Positions 50,016 through 59,416 of a DNA stretch of 64,000 nucleotides are shown piece by piece. The notes beneath the pieces are model-generated. The model searched no databases. It saw only the letters and a program-made list of their open reading frames with translations, and was not told where the DNA came from. A program made the translations under genes and the position numbers. Source of the DNA: JAAYTL01 sp031460505 (lineage in GTDB: Bacteria; Bacillota; Clostridia; Tissierellales; Tissierellaceae); contig JAVKTT010000003.1 in the NCBI GenBank assembly GCA_031460505.1, positions 233,471 through 297,470 on the forward strand, in the 5' to 3' direction. Within the stretch, counting starts at the first letter, position 1, and every line of letters starts with the position of its first letter.

Positions 50016-51291
50016 AAGATGCAGATTCTGTATTTCCAGATTTCTTTGCCCTACTCTTTTTCATGTCTGACAATACTAAAGTAGGTTCAGCCAGTTTCAT
50101 CACAGTATCTTTTGTTATTAGACATTTTTCCACATCATCTCTTGATGGTATTTCAAACATTATGTCTAGCATAATCTCTTCAATAATACTTCTAAGACCT
50201 CTAGCTCCTGTTTTTCTTTCTATTGCTTTTTGAGCTATTGCCTTCAAGGCTTCTTCATCAAATTCTAGATCTACATTCTCCATTGCAAATAATTCTTTAT
50301 ATTGTTTTACTAATGCATTTCTTGGCTCAGTAAGAATGCTTACTAAAGCATTTTCATCTAATTCTTCTAGAGTTACTAATACTGGTAATCTACCTACAAA
50401 CTCAGGAATCAAACCAAATTTTAGTAAATCTTCTGGCTGCATATCCTTTAGTAGTTTACCGATTTTCTTATCGTCCTTTGATTGAATTTCTGCACCAAAT
50501 CCTATTGAATTTTTTCCAACACGATTTTGGATTATCTTATCTAATCCATCAAAAGCTCCACCTACTATAAAAAGTATGTTTGTTGTATCTACTTGGATGA
50601 ATTCTTGATGAGGGTGTTTCCTACCACCTTGTGGTGGAACATTTGCAACAGTTCCTTCTAATATTTTTAGTAGTGCTTGTTGGACCCCTTCACCGCTTAC
50701 ATCTCGAGTAATAGATGGGTTTTCTGTCTTTCTTGCTATTTTATCTATTTCATCAATGTATATTATACCCTTTTCTGCTCTTTCAATATCGTAATCTGCA
50801 GCTTGGATAAGTTTTAGTATTATATTTTCAACATCCTCACCTACATAACCTGCTTCAGTAAGGGATGTAGCATCAGCGATTGCAAAAGGTACGTCTAATA
50901 TCTTCGCTAAAGTTTGAGCAAGTAATGTTTTACCAGAACCTGTAGGTCCAATCATTACTATATTACTCTTTTGTAATTCTATATCATTTTTCTTGGTTGT
51001 CTTTTTGTTTATCCTTTTGTAATGGTTATAAACAGCCACGGCTAAAGCTCTCTTTGCTCTTTCTTGTTGTATTACATATTGGTCTAGAGTAGACTTTATT
51101 TTAGCAGGAGTCGGAAGTTCTTTCATTTCATAATCAAATGAATCCATGAATTCTTCCTCTATTATCTCTTGACATAATTCTATACACTCATTACATATAT
51201 AGACGTTTGGTCCTGCTATTAATCTACGAACCTGATCTTGGGGTTTCCCACAAAAAGAGCATCGAAGCTGTTTGTCTTCATATTTTGCCAT
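50014..51291 (-). CDS. clpX: ClpXP unfoldase subunit ClpX
   Basis: The 425-residue protein has the N-terminal zinc-binding domain (CSFCGKPQDQ...CNECIELC, residues 11-39), Walker A GPTGSGKTLLAQ, Walker B IYIDEIDKIA, the substrate-pore motif EAGYVGEDVENI and sensor 2 TGARGLRSI. It unfolds tagged substrates and feeds them to ClpP. It follows clpP by 18 bases. Confidence 0.97.
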   Translation of the reverse strand: MAKYEDKQLRCSFCGKPQDQVRRLIAGPNVYICNECIELCQEIIEEEFMDSFDYEMKELPTPAKIKSTLDQYVIQQERAKRALAVAVYNHYKRINKKTTKKNDIELQKSNIVMIGPTGSGKTLLAQTLAKILDVPFAIADATSLTEAGYVGEDVENIILKLIQAADYDIERAEKGIIYIDEIDKIARKTENPSITRDVSGEGVQQALLKILEGTVANVPPQGGRKHPHQEFIQVDTTNILFIVGGAFDGLDKIIQNRVGKNSIGFGAEIQSKDDKKIGKLLKDMQPEDLLKFGLIPEFVGRLPVLVTLEELDENALVSILTEPRNALVKQYKELFAMENVDLEFDEEALKAIAQKAIERKTGARGLRSIIEEIMLDIMFEIPSRDDVEKCLITKDTVMKLAEPTLVLSDMKKSRAKKSGNTESAS

Positions 51292-51309
51292 GGTTACACC
51301 TCACTTAAT

Positions 51310-51894
51310 TTATTTATTTGATATAATAACCTCATCTATTATACCATATTCAACAGCTTGCTGAGCTGACATATGATAATCTCTATCTGTATCTTTTGCT
51401 ATTTTTTCAAAAGGTTGACCAGTTCTCTCACTTAGAATCCTGTTTATTCTTTCTCTTATTTCAATTATTTTTTCTGCTTGGATTCTAATGTCTTCTGCTT
51501 GACCTTGAGCTCCACCAAGTGGTTGATGAATCATTATATCAGAGTTTGGTAGTGAGAATCTCTTACCTTTTTCACCTGCAGCAAGTAAAAATGCTCCCAT
51601 ACTTGCAGCCATACCTATACAAATTGTAGATACTTTAGGTTTAATGTATTGCATTGTATCATAAATTGCAAATCCTGCACTTACTGATCCACCTGGACTA
51701 TTTATATATATTTGTATATCTTTATCTGGATCTTCAGCCTCTAAAAATAATAACTGTGCCACTATTAAATCAGCCATAGTGTTATTAACTTCTCCACCTA
51801 AAAATATAATTCTTTCCTTTAAAAGTCTTGAATATATATCGTAGGATCTTTCACCTCTACTAGTTTGTTCTACTACTACTGGTACTAATGCCAT
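51310..51894 (-). CDS. clpP: ClpP serine protease subunit
   Basis: The 194-residue protein has the catalytic triad Ser in GMAASMGAFLLAAG, His in MIHQPLGGAQGQ and Asp in KDTDRDYHMSA. It forms the double-heptameric proteolytic chamber and works with ClpX. It is located between tig and clpX, 15 bases after tig ends, which is the standard arrangement. Confidence 0.97.
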   Translation of the reverse strand: MALVPVVVEQTSRGERSYDIYSRLLKERIIFLGGEVNNTMADLIVAQLLFLEAEDPDKDIQIYINSPGGSVSAGFAIYDTMQYIKPKVSTICIGMAASMGAFLLAAGEKGKRFSLPNSDIMIHQPLGGAQGQAEDIRIQAEKIIEIRERINRILSERTGQPFEKIAKDTDRDYHMSAQQAVEYGIIDEVIISNK

Positions 51895-51909
51895 TCATAT
51901 CATCTCCTC

Positions 51910-53196
51910 TTATATAAATTTAGCATTTTCTAGTAAGTAATCTATAACCTTTCCATTAGAAATTCCTGGTTTTAGGAAATCAGTACTTCCTTTTTTCATA
52001 TCAGCTACAAACTCACCTATGTCTTCAGCATTATATTGCTTAGCCATTCTAGCTAATTCATTGTCTATATCTTCTTCTGAAACTTCAATTGATTCAGCCT
52101 TTGCAATTGCTTCTAAAACTAAATCAGCTTTTACTCTTCTTTCAGCAACTGGTCTAAATTGTTCTCTCATATCTTCAATTTTAGTACCTGTTATTTCAAG
52201 ATATTTATCTAATCCTAAACCTTGATTTCTCATTCTGAAATCAAATTGTCTTATTTCATCATCTATTTGAGTTTCAATCATACCATTTGGTATATCCACT
52301 TCTGAGATTTCCATTACTTTTTCAACAATTTTATTTTCTTTTTCAGCTTTTTCTTGTGTTTCTAATTCTTTTTCAAGTCTAGTTTTTATGTCTTGTTTAT
52401 ATTCTTCTAATGTGTCAAATTCACTAATATCTTTAGCAAACTCATCATCTAATTCTGGTAATTCTTTTTCTTTAATATCATGGATTACTACTTTAAATAC
52501 TACATCTTTTCCAGCTAACGATTCTTCATGATACTCTTCAGGGAATGTAACATTAACATCTATTTCTTCTTCTTTATTTTTACCAATTAATTGTTCTTCA
52601 AAACCAGGTATGAATGTGTTTGATCCAATTTCTAATTCATATCCTTCAGCTGTTCCTCCTGGGAATTCTTCATTACCTAAAAATCCTTTAAAATCAATTA
52701 AAAGTAAATCCCCATCTTTTGTTTCTCTATCTACACTTATAATTCTAGCATTGTCTTTTTGAACGTGTGCAAGCTCATGTTCAATCATTTCATCTGTTAC
52801 ATTATACTCTACTTTTTCTAATTCTATACTTTTATAGTCGCCGAGTTTTACTTCTGGCTTTACGTCAACTTGAACCTTTACTACTATAGGTTCACCCTTT
52901 ACTATTTGTTCTATATCAACATCTGGATTGTCAACTGGTTCTAGATCTAATTCTTTAACACTATTATCATATGCTTCAGGTAGTAAAAGATTTATAGCAT
53001 CTTCATAGAAGATTTCTTCACCATAATTCATTTCAATTATTTTTCTAGGAACTTTTCCTTTTCTAAAACCTGGTATATTAAATCTTCCTCTATTTTTTGT
53101 ATAAGCTTCTTGTAGAGCTTTTTCAAAATTATCAGCTTCTAATTCAAAGCTAAAAGAAACTTTATTGTTTTCTTTTTTTTCAAAAACCGCGCTCAT
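51910..53196 (-). CDS. tig: Trigger factor, ribosome-associated chaperone
   Basis: The product has 428 residues from ATG 53196, chosen because GAGGAGGA lies upstream. The frame is open to 53241 with no site. The ribosome-binding signature FNIPGFRKGKVPRKI is near residues 34-48, the FKBP-type isomerase domain lies around 160-245, and the helical C-terminal domain follows. It shields nascent chains leaving the ribosome. It starts the tig-clpP-clpX block, with a tRNA-Leu upstream on the same strand. Confidence 0.96.
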   Translation of the reverse strand: MSAVFEKKENNKVSFSFELEADNFEKALQEAYTKNRGRFNIPGFRKGKVPRKIIEMNYGEEIFYEDAINLLLPEAYDNSVKELDLEPVDNPDVDIEQIVKGEPIVVKVQVDVKPEVKLGDYKSIELEKVEYNVTDEMIEHELAHVQKDNARIISVDRETKDGDLLLIDFKGFLGNEEFPGGTAEGYELEIGSNTFIPGFEEQLIGKNKEEEIDVNVTFPEEYHEESLAGKDVVFKVVIHDIKEKELPELDDEFAKDISEFDTLEEYKQDIKTRLEKELETQEKAEKENKIVEKVMEISEVDIPNGMIETQIDDEIRQFDFRMRNQGLGLDKYLEITGTKIEDMREQFRPVAERRVKADLVLEAIAKAESIEVSEEDIDNELARMAKQYNAEDIGEFVADMKKGSTDFLKPGISNGKVIDYLLENAKFI

Positions 53197-53293
53197 GTGC
53201 TGTATCCTCCTCAAATTTTTCTTAATTCCCTTTTTATCCATAATATTATATCATAATATACTATTATAACAATCCATTAATTTTAAAGCAATT

Positions 53294-53320
53294 AAAAAAC
53301 CAATGGATATCCCATTGGTT
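53294..53320 (-). terminator. Terminator of tRNA-Leu
   Basis: AACCAATGG (53298-53306) and CCATTGGTT (53312-53320) form a perfect 9-bp stem, with T-run on the minus strand at 53299-53294. Confidence 0.85.
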
Positions 53321-53326
53321 TTTGTG

Positions 53327-53410
53327 TGGTGCGGGAAAGAGGACTTGAACCCCCACGTCAATGACACTAGATCCTAAGTCTAGCGCGTCTGCCAGTTCCG
53401 CCACTCCCGC
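53327..53410 (-). tRNA. tRNA-Leu (anticodon TAG), CCA encoded
   Basis: The 84-base gene has acceptor GCGGGAG, an anticodon stem-loop CTAGA-CTTAGGA-TCTAG giving TAG, a long class II variable arm (GTGTCATTGACGT region), T-arm GGGGGTTCAAGTCC and encoded CCA. It reads CTA codons. Confidence 0.95.
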
Positions 53411-53467
53411 ATAAATATTAACTACTCTAATATTATACCACCCAATTAGGATTTGTCAATAATTTTT

Positions 53468-54550
53468 TTAGTCTAATATTTCTCTAATCAATCCACCGCC
53501 AACAACTATATCACCATCGTAAAAGACTACAGCCTGACTCTTGGCAATAGCTCTTTGAGGCTCATAAAACTCTACGATAACCCCATCTTCATGAGGCTTG
53601 ATCTTGGCCTTTGATTCTTTCTTACCATGTCTTATCTTTGCAGTTACTTCCATTTCATCACTTAGTTTGTCAAATGGGATAAAATTTACATCACTTGCAA
53701 AGATCTTACTATTATATATACCCGATTCATCACCTAAGATAACTTCATTTTTATCAGGATTAATACCTTGTACAGTCATTCTCTTTCCAAGTGCAATACC
53801 TAAACCCTTTCTTTGACCAATTGTATAGTAAACTATACCTTTATGTTGTCCTAGAATATTACCTGAAGTATCTACAAAGTTACCAGGTACCACTTTATCT
53901 GGTTCCCTTTCCTTAATGAATTTACCATGATCATCATCTGGAATAAAACAAATTTCTTCACTATCAGGTTTATTGTGAATAATCAATCCTATTTCTTCAG
54001 CCAACTCTCTTACCTTATCCTTAGTATATCCTCCTAAAGGAAATAATGTATGGGATAACTGATATTGTGTCATCTGATGTAGAAAATAGGTTTGATCTTT
54101 CCCCATATCTTTACTCTTCTTCATTAGGTATCTACCTGTTGATTCATCTTTTTCAACAACAGCATAATGGCCAGTTGCTAGATAATCTGCTCCTAGACTC
54201 TTAGCCTTTTCTAGGAACTCACTAAATCTTATAAATTTATTACATGCAAGGCAAGGATTAGGTGTTCTTCCTTCTAGATACTCATCAACAAAATAATCTA
54301 TAACCTTTCGTTCAAAGAGTCCTCTAAAATTCAATACATAATGCGGTATACCTAATTCATGAGCAACTTCTTTTGCATCATAAACTGAAGATATAGAACA
54401 GCAACCTCCTGCATATTCGTCAAATACTTCATCATGAGGTATTTGACTTAATGTAACTCCAATTACCTCATATCCTTGTTGTTGTAATACATATGCAGCT
54501 ACAGAAGAGTCAACACCACCACTCATGCCTAGTACTACTTTTTTCTTCAT
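53468..54550 (-). CDS. mnmA: tRNA 2-thiouridine synthase MnmA
   Basis: The 360-residue protein has the PP-loop GMSGGVDSSVAAYVL (residues 8-22), the first catalytic Cys in TPNPCLACNKFI and the second in SEEICFIPDDDH. It introduces sulfur at U34 of tRNA-Lys, Glu and Gln. It takes sulfur from an upstream relay that is not encoded here. The gene follows the DegV gene by 12 bases. Confidence 0.96.
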   Translation of the reverse strand: MKKKVVLGMSGGVDSSVAAYVLQQQGYEVIGVTLSQIPHDEVFDEYAGGCCSISSVYDAKEVAHELGIPHYVLNFRGLFERKVIDYFVDEYLEGRTPNPCLACNKFIRFSEFLEKAKSLGADYLATGHYAVVEKDESTGRYLMKKSKDMGKDQTYFLHQMTQYQLSHTLFPLGGYTKDKVRELAEEIGLIIHNKPDSEEICFIPDDDHGKFIKEREPDKVVPGNFVDTSGNILGQHKGIVYYTIGQRKGLGIALGKRMTVQGINPDKNEVILGDESGIYNSKIFASDVNFIPFDKLSDEMEVTAKIRHGKKESKAKIKPHEDGVIVEFYEPQRAIAKSQAVVFYDGDIVVGGGLIREILD

Positions 54551-54562
54551 TAAATCACCTTT

Positions 54563-55393
54563 CTAAAAAGCTAAAATTACTCCACCATCATTTACATATC
54601 CTGTACTTAAACCTTTTGTCTCAACTATAATTATATCTTTAAAGTTAAATTTTTTTAAATCTTCTTTAAGATCTAATGCTTTTTGTAAAGCATTAGCATG
54701 AGATATGGCAACTATTCTCTCTTCAAAATTTACTCCAGTTTCACCAATTATATCTATAAGTTTCTTAAATGCTTTCTTACTGCCCCTAGCCTTATCAACC
54801 ATTTCAATATTTCCATCATCTGTTGCTTTCATAACTGGTTTTATATTTAATGCATTGATTAATAGTCCTTTGGTCTTTGATATTCTACCATTTTTCACTA
54901 GATTGCTTAAGTCTTCAGATATAAAGTATGTCTTCATATCATCTATAAAGCTTTCTACTTTTTCAACTAACTGAGTATTGGAAAGTTTCTCATCTATACA
55001 TTCTTTGATCTTCATTGCAGTTAGAGTCTCGCCTACACTAGCAGACCTAGAATTGAACACATGAATAAATTTCCCTGGTGACTCTTCTAAAACCATATCT
55101 CTAGCCAAAACCGCACTATTATATGTCCCAGATAGCTGCTCAGAAATAGTTACCACATATACATTCTCAGCGTCATATTCCTTAGCAAAATCCCCTGGTG
55201 ATGGACATGATGTCTTTATTGGATTTGGACTTGCATGCATCTTTCTTATTAGTTCAGATACATCTATGTCCTTATCATCCACAAAAGAATCATCATCAAC
55301 ATCTATTTTAAATGGTACTAATTTTACATCCATCATATCTTCTAAGTCCTTATTTAAATCACAACTACTATCTGCTACTATTTTTGTTTTCAA
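54563..55393 (-). CDS. DegV family lipid-binding protein (second copy)
   Basis: The 276-residue protein has KIVADSSCDLN (residues 3-13), KTSCPSPGDFAKEY and SEQLSGTYNSAVLAR with the fatty-acid-contact serine region, and a LSNLVKNGRISKTKG helix. It is a FakB-type fatty acid carrier. It differs clearly from the copy at 39545-40411. Many Firmicutes hold several FakB proteins with different acyl preferences. It lies between glmM and mnmA in one closely spaced group. Confidence 0.9.
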   Translation of the reverse strand: MKTKIVADSSCDLNKDLEDMMDVKLVPFKIDVDDDSFVDDKDIDVSELIRKMHASPNPIKTSCPSPGDFAKEYDAENVYVVTISEQLSGTYNSAVLARDMVLEESPGKFIHVFNSRSASVGETLTAMKIKECIDEKLSNTQLVEKVESFIDDMKTYFISEDLSNLVKNGRISKTKGLLINALNIKPVMKATDDGNIEMVDKARGSKKAFKKLIDIIGETGVNFEERIVAISHANALQKALDLKEDLKKFNFKDIIIVETKGLSTGYVNDGGVILAF

Positions 55394-55416
55394 TATTCTA
55401 CCTCCAAGTTAATATA

Positions 55417-56763
55417 TTAACCTATTCTTTTTTCTATAGTTTGCGCTAAATTCTTTGCTATAGTTGTTATTTCTTCTTGATTCTTTCCTTCAATCATTAC
55501 CCTAACTAATGGCTCTGTACCAGAAGGTCTAATGACTACTCTACCCTGTCCATGAAAGATTTCTTCTATTTTTTCTATTTCTTCTTTTATGACTTCATCT
55601 TCTAAATATTTATATTTTTTATCATTGTCAACTTTTGCATTTACTAATACTTGTGGATAATTAGTCATCAGTTTATTTAAATCATTTAGAGATTTGCCTG
55701 TTTCTTGTATTACTTCCAAAAGATGTAGTCCTGTAGCCAATCCATCACCAGTTGTATTATAATCTAAAAATATTATGTGACCAGATTGTTCTCCACCTAT
55801 TACGTATCCAGATTTTAGCATTTCTTCCAGAACATATCTATCTCCAACAGAGGTCTTTACTATGTCCATACCGTTTTCTTTTAGATAAATATCTAAGCCC
55901 ATATTCGTCATTACAGTACCAACTACAGTGTTGTTTGGTAATTTATCCTTTTCTTTTAAATGGGTCGCACAGATAGCTAAAATATGGTCTCCATCTACTA
56001 AATTCCCCTTGTTATCTACTGCAATGATTCTATCTCCATCACCATCAAATGATATTCCCATATCTGCCTTTTCTTCGATAACTAGATTTTTAATAATATC
56101 GGGATTGGTGGATCCACATTTTCTATTTATATTCATACCATCTGGAGTATCATTGACTACTACCACTTGTCCATTTAACTCTCTGATTATCTCTGGTCCA
56201 ATATTATATAAAGCACCATGCCCACAATCCATTGCTATTTTCATACCAGTCAAATCTATATTTATAGTAGATTTTAGATATTCTTTATAATCAGTTGAGC
56301 TATTTTTTTCAATATTTACTCTACCTATTCTCTCTCCAGTTGGCCTATGAGTATCTAGTTCTTTACTATCCTTGACAATCTCTTCAATTTTATCTTCCAT
56401 TTCATCTGGAAGTTTTAAACCTTTATTATCAAAAAATTTAATTCCATTATATTCACCTGGATTATGAGAAGCAGATATAACTACTCCAGCTAAGGCGCTA
56501 TATTTTCTAGTTAAATATGCAACAGCAGGCGTAGGTATAATACCCAATAAAACAACATCTAATCCCATGGAAGTGATACCTGCCACAAGAGCCGATTCAA
56601 GCATGTCCCCCGAAGCCCTTGTATCCTTACCTACTAGAACTTTTCCATTTTCACCATTAGATAAAATATAAGCAGCAGCTCTTCCAACTTTAAAAGCCAA
56701 TTCAGGTGTTAACTCTGTATTTGCAACTCCCCTTATTCCATCTGTACCAAATAATTTTGACAA
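55417..56763 (-). CDS. glmM: Phosphoglucosamine mutase
   Basis: The 448-residue protein has the active-site serine in GVVISASHNPGEYNGIK (around residues 97-113), metal loop DGDGDR and sugar loop GGEQSGH, with the phosphate-binding RPSGTEPLVRVM at the C-terminus. It interconverts glucosamine-6- and glucosamine-1-phosphate for UDP-GlcNAc and peptidoglycan synthesis. It precedes DegV and mnmA with short gaps. The cdaA-ybbR genes often found before glmM are absent, and cca is upstream instead. Confidence 0.96.
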   Translation of the reverse strand: MSKLFGTDGIRGVANTELTPELAFKVGRAAAYILSNGENGKVLVGKDTRASGDMLESALVAGITSMGLDVVLLGIIPTPAVAYLTRKYSALAGVVISASHNPGEYNGIKFFDNKGLKLPDEMEDKIEEIVKDSKELDTHRPTGERIGRVNIEKNSSTDYKEYLKSTINIDLTGMKIAMDCGHGALYNIGPEIIRELNGQVVVVNDTPDGMNINRKCGSTNPDIIKNLVIEEKADMGISFDGDGDRIIAVDNKGNLVDGDHILAICATHLKEKDKLPNNTVVGTVMTNMGLDIYLKENGMDIVKTSVGDRYVLEEMLKSGYVIGGEQSGHIIFLDYNTTGDGLATGLHLLEVIQETGKSLNDLNKLMTNYPQVLVNAKVDNDKKYKYLEDEVIKEEIEKIEEIFHGQGRVVIRPSGTEPLVRVMIEGKNQEEITTIAKNLAQTIEKRIG

Positions 56764-56783
56764 AGTCAGTCCCCCTTCTAATA

Positions 56784-58121
56784 TTAATCATCACTAATTC
56801 TATATTTATTTTTAACTAATTCAGTTAATTTTTCTTTATTATTCAATTTAGGGTTAATCAGTACTTTTTCCATTAAATAGTCTAGGATTTCTCCGATATT
56901 TTTGCCCCTTTTATATCCTAAGTTTATTATATCATAACCATCAATAGCAAGATGTTTTTTTTGATAAGGTTCATTGTTATCCAAGATTCTCTGTATTTCA
57001 CCCTTTCTTTCAACTAAGAAGTCTATATCAGCATCTTTATTTGTACATACCCTATCAGCTATTTGTAATTCCATTAACTTAAATATTCTTTCTTCCCCTA
57101 CTCTGCTAATTAGCCTCTTAATACCCTTATCCTTCATACTTCTACTTTTTGACATATGTTCACCTATTAGTAATAATACATCTTTAATTAATTCATTTGA
57201 ACATTTTAATCTAGTCAGTATATCCCTTGCTATATTCTTGCTAACTTTCTCATGACCATAAAAATGTCCAATCCCGTTTTCATCAATGGTTAAAGTGTGA
57301 GGCTTTCCTATATCATGAAATAATGCTGCCAAACGAATTTCTAATGTGCTTGATACTCCATCTAAGACACAAAGGGTATGATCAAATACGTTTTTATCAT
57401 GATTTGGATTGTGCTGATCAAAATCAACTTCAGCCATCAATTCAGGTAAGATACTATCTAGAATATTTAGATCATTCATAAGTCTTATTCCATTAGAGGG
57501 TTTTTTTGATACTAGAATTTTGAATAGCTCTTCTCTTATTCTTTCCATACTTATATTTGCTAATAGATTACTCATCTCTTTTGAAGCTATATATGTTTGA
57601 TCTTCTAACTCAAAACTTAGTTGAGTAGCAAATCTAACTCCCCTTAGTATTCTCAGATAATCTTCACTAAATCTTTCTCTAGGATTACCAACTGTTTTAA
57701 TAATCTGCTTTTCTAAATCAGATTTACCATTAAAAGGATCAACCAATCCTGCTTTTTCATTAAATGCCATTGCATTTATAGTAAAATCTCTACGACTTAG
57801 GTCTTCTTCAATATTATTTGAAAATTGAACTTCAGAGGGCCTTCTGCCATCTAGATATTTTCCTTCTATTCTATAGGTTGTTATCTCTATTTTGCCTTCA
57901 TCTTGCACAACTACAATGGTACCATATTCCTTCCCAATTGGGATAGTCTTTAGATTACTAAATACTTCTTCTATTTCTTCAGGCTTTGCATTTGTTGCCA
58001 CATCATAGTCATTAGGTTCTTTACCTAATAATAAATCACGAACACTACCACCGACTATATATGCTTCAAAACCAGTATCATACAATCTATTCAAAATCAG
58101 ATTTACATAATCAGGTATCAT
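56784..58121 (-). CDS. cca: CCA-adding tRNA nucleotidyltransferase with HD domain
   Basis: The product has 445 residues from ATG 58121, with GGAGG placed 7 bases upstream. An adjacent ATG at 58124 is possible, and the frame is open to 58178 without a site. The polymerase head shows GGSVRDLLLGKEPNDYDVAT (residues 20-39) and RRDFTINAMAFNE. An HD domain follows (ALFHDIGKPHT and GHEKVS). It maintains tRNA 3' CCA ends. Both tRNAs in this window encode CCA, so it probably works in repair. Confidence 0.94.
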   Translation of the reverse strand: MIPDYVNLILNRLYDTGFEAYIVGGSVRDLLLGKEPNDYDVATNAKPEEIEEVFSNLKTIPIGKEYGTIVVVQDEGKIEITTYRIEGKYLDGRRPSEVQFSNNIEEDLSRRDFTINAMAFNEKAGLVDPFNGKSDLEKQIIKTVGNPRERFSEDYLRILRGVRFATQLSFELEDQTYIASKEMSNLLANISMERIREELFKILVSKKPSNGIRLMNDLNILDSILPELMAEVDFDQHNPNHDKNVFDHTLCVLDGVSSTLEIRLAALFHDIGKPHTLTIDENGIGHFYGHEKVSKNIARDILTRLKCSNELIKDVLLLIGEHMSKSRSMKDKGIKRLISRVGEERIFKLMELQIADRVCTNKDADIDFLVERKGEIQRILDNNEPYQKKHLAIDGYDIINLGYKRGKNIGEILDYLMEKVLINPKLNNKEKLTELVKNKYRISDD

Positions 58122-58206
58122 CATTACCCTCCAATAATTAATAATAATAGTATAACATAGTGTAAACAATCTGCACAAAAATATTACTTGTATAGGTTGA
58201 CTTGGC

Positions 58207-58235
58207 TTGTTAGTTTAAGTTTCCTATTATATAAT
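58207..58235 (+). promoter_or_regulatory. Promoter of dinB
   Basis: TTGTTA (58207-58212) and TATAAT (58230-58235) are spaced by 17 bases, about 30 bases before the ATG. No LexA box (GAAC-N4-GTTC) was seen. Confidence 0.65.
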
Positions 58236-58264
58236 AAGGTCACAAATTAATTGATGGTGAGAAT

Positions 58265-59314
58265 ATGGATAATTTAAATATTTTACATATAGATTTGGAT
58301 GCCTTTTATGCTTCTGTAGAAGAGCAAGATAATCCTGCACTTAAAGGTAAACCTATTATAGTAGGTGGTTCATCTAATCATGGAGTTGTAACTACTGCAA
58401 GTTACGAAGCCAGAAAATATGGTGTACATTCTGCTATGCCTGCCTTTATGGCTAAAAAACTTTGCCCTAACGGTATATTTTTACCTGTAAGAATGAGTAG
58501 ATACAAAGAGGTATCAAAACAAATTTTTAATATCTATTATGATTTTACTGATTTGGTAGAGCCTGTATCCATTGATGAAGCTTATCTTGATGTAACAAGC
58601 TTAAATATGAGTTCATTAGATGTAGCTAATGAAATAAAAAGAAGGGTTTTTAATAGCACTGGTCTAACCATATCTATTGGAATTTCCTATAATAAGTTTC
58701 TAGCTAAGCTTGCCTCCGATTGGAATAAACCGAATGGAATCAAGATCATCAGTCATGAAATGATACCAGATATACTCCTACCTTTAAATGTAAAAAAAGT
58801 CCACGGTATAGGCCCTAAATCTGCAGAGAGATTGTACAATATAGGTTTATACACTATTGAAGATTTAATGGGATTAAGTGAGGAATTTCTTGTAGAATTC
58901 TTTGGAAAACATGGAAACGAGATATATCACAGAATTAGGGGTATAGATACAAGGACTATTGATACGGAAAGAGAAAGAAAATCTCTAGGAACTGAAACTA
59001 CTTTTAGCGAGGATACTGATGATAAAGAAATACTTAAATCTTATCTTTATGAATTCTCATTAGAGATTGAGGCTGCCTTAGATAAAAACCAATTCAATGG
59101 AAAAACCGTTAGTATAAAATTGAAGTATGAAGATTTTAAGGTTATCACTAGAAGTAAAACCTTAACTCATTATGTAAGCTGTGCCAATGATATCTATGAT
59201 ATAGCTACTGCTCTATTAGATGAAATTAACTTACCAAAAAAGGTTAGATTAATTGGAATTACCATATCTAACCTATCGTCTGTAAACATGGAACAATTAT
59301 CTTTTTTTGACTAA
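58265..59314 (+). CDS. dinB: DNA polymerase IV (Y-family)
   Basis: The 349-residue protein has the Y-family motifs HIDLDAFYASVEE (residues 7-19), YEARKYGVHSAMP and SIDEAYLDVT, plus the helix-hairpin-helix KVHGIGPKSAERL and a little-finger domain. The last residues, QLSFFD, form a sliding-clamp binding motif. It copies damaged DNA with low fidelity. It has its own promoter with no LexA box visible, so SOS control is uncertain. Confidence 0.95.
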   Translation: MDNLNILHIDLDAFYASVEEQDNPALKGKPIIVGGSSNHGVVTTASYEARKYGVHSAMPAFMAKKLCPNGIFLPVRMSRYKEVSKQIFNIYYDFTDLVEPVSIDEAYLDVTSLNMSSLDVANEIKRRVFNSTGLTISIGISYNKFLAKLASDWNKPNGIKIISHEMIPDILLPLNVKKVHGIGPKSAERLYNIGLYTIEDLMGLSEEFLVEFFGKHGNEIYHRIRGIDTRTIDTERERKSLGTETTFSEDTDDKEILKSYLYEFSLEIEAALDKNQFNGKTVSIKLKYEDFKVITRSKTLTHYVSCANDIYDIATALLDEINLPKKVRLIGITISNLSSVNMEQLSFFD

Positions 59315-59416
59315 AAAATATTATTCACCCTTTGTCCAGTTAAGGAATAAACTATACTAGGGACAAGGATATAATTCCTTTACCATAAAAAATAAAAATA
59401 ATGGAGGAATCTATAT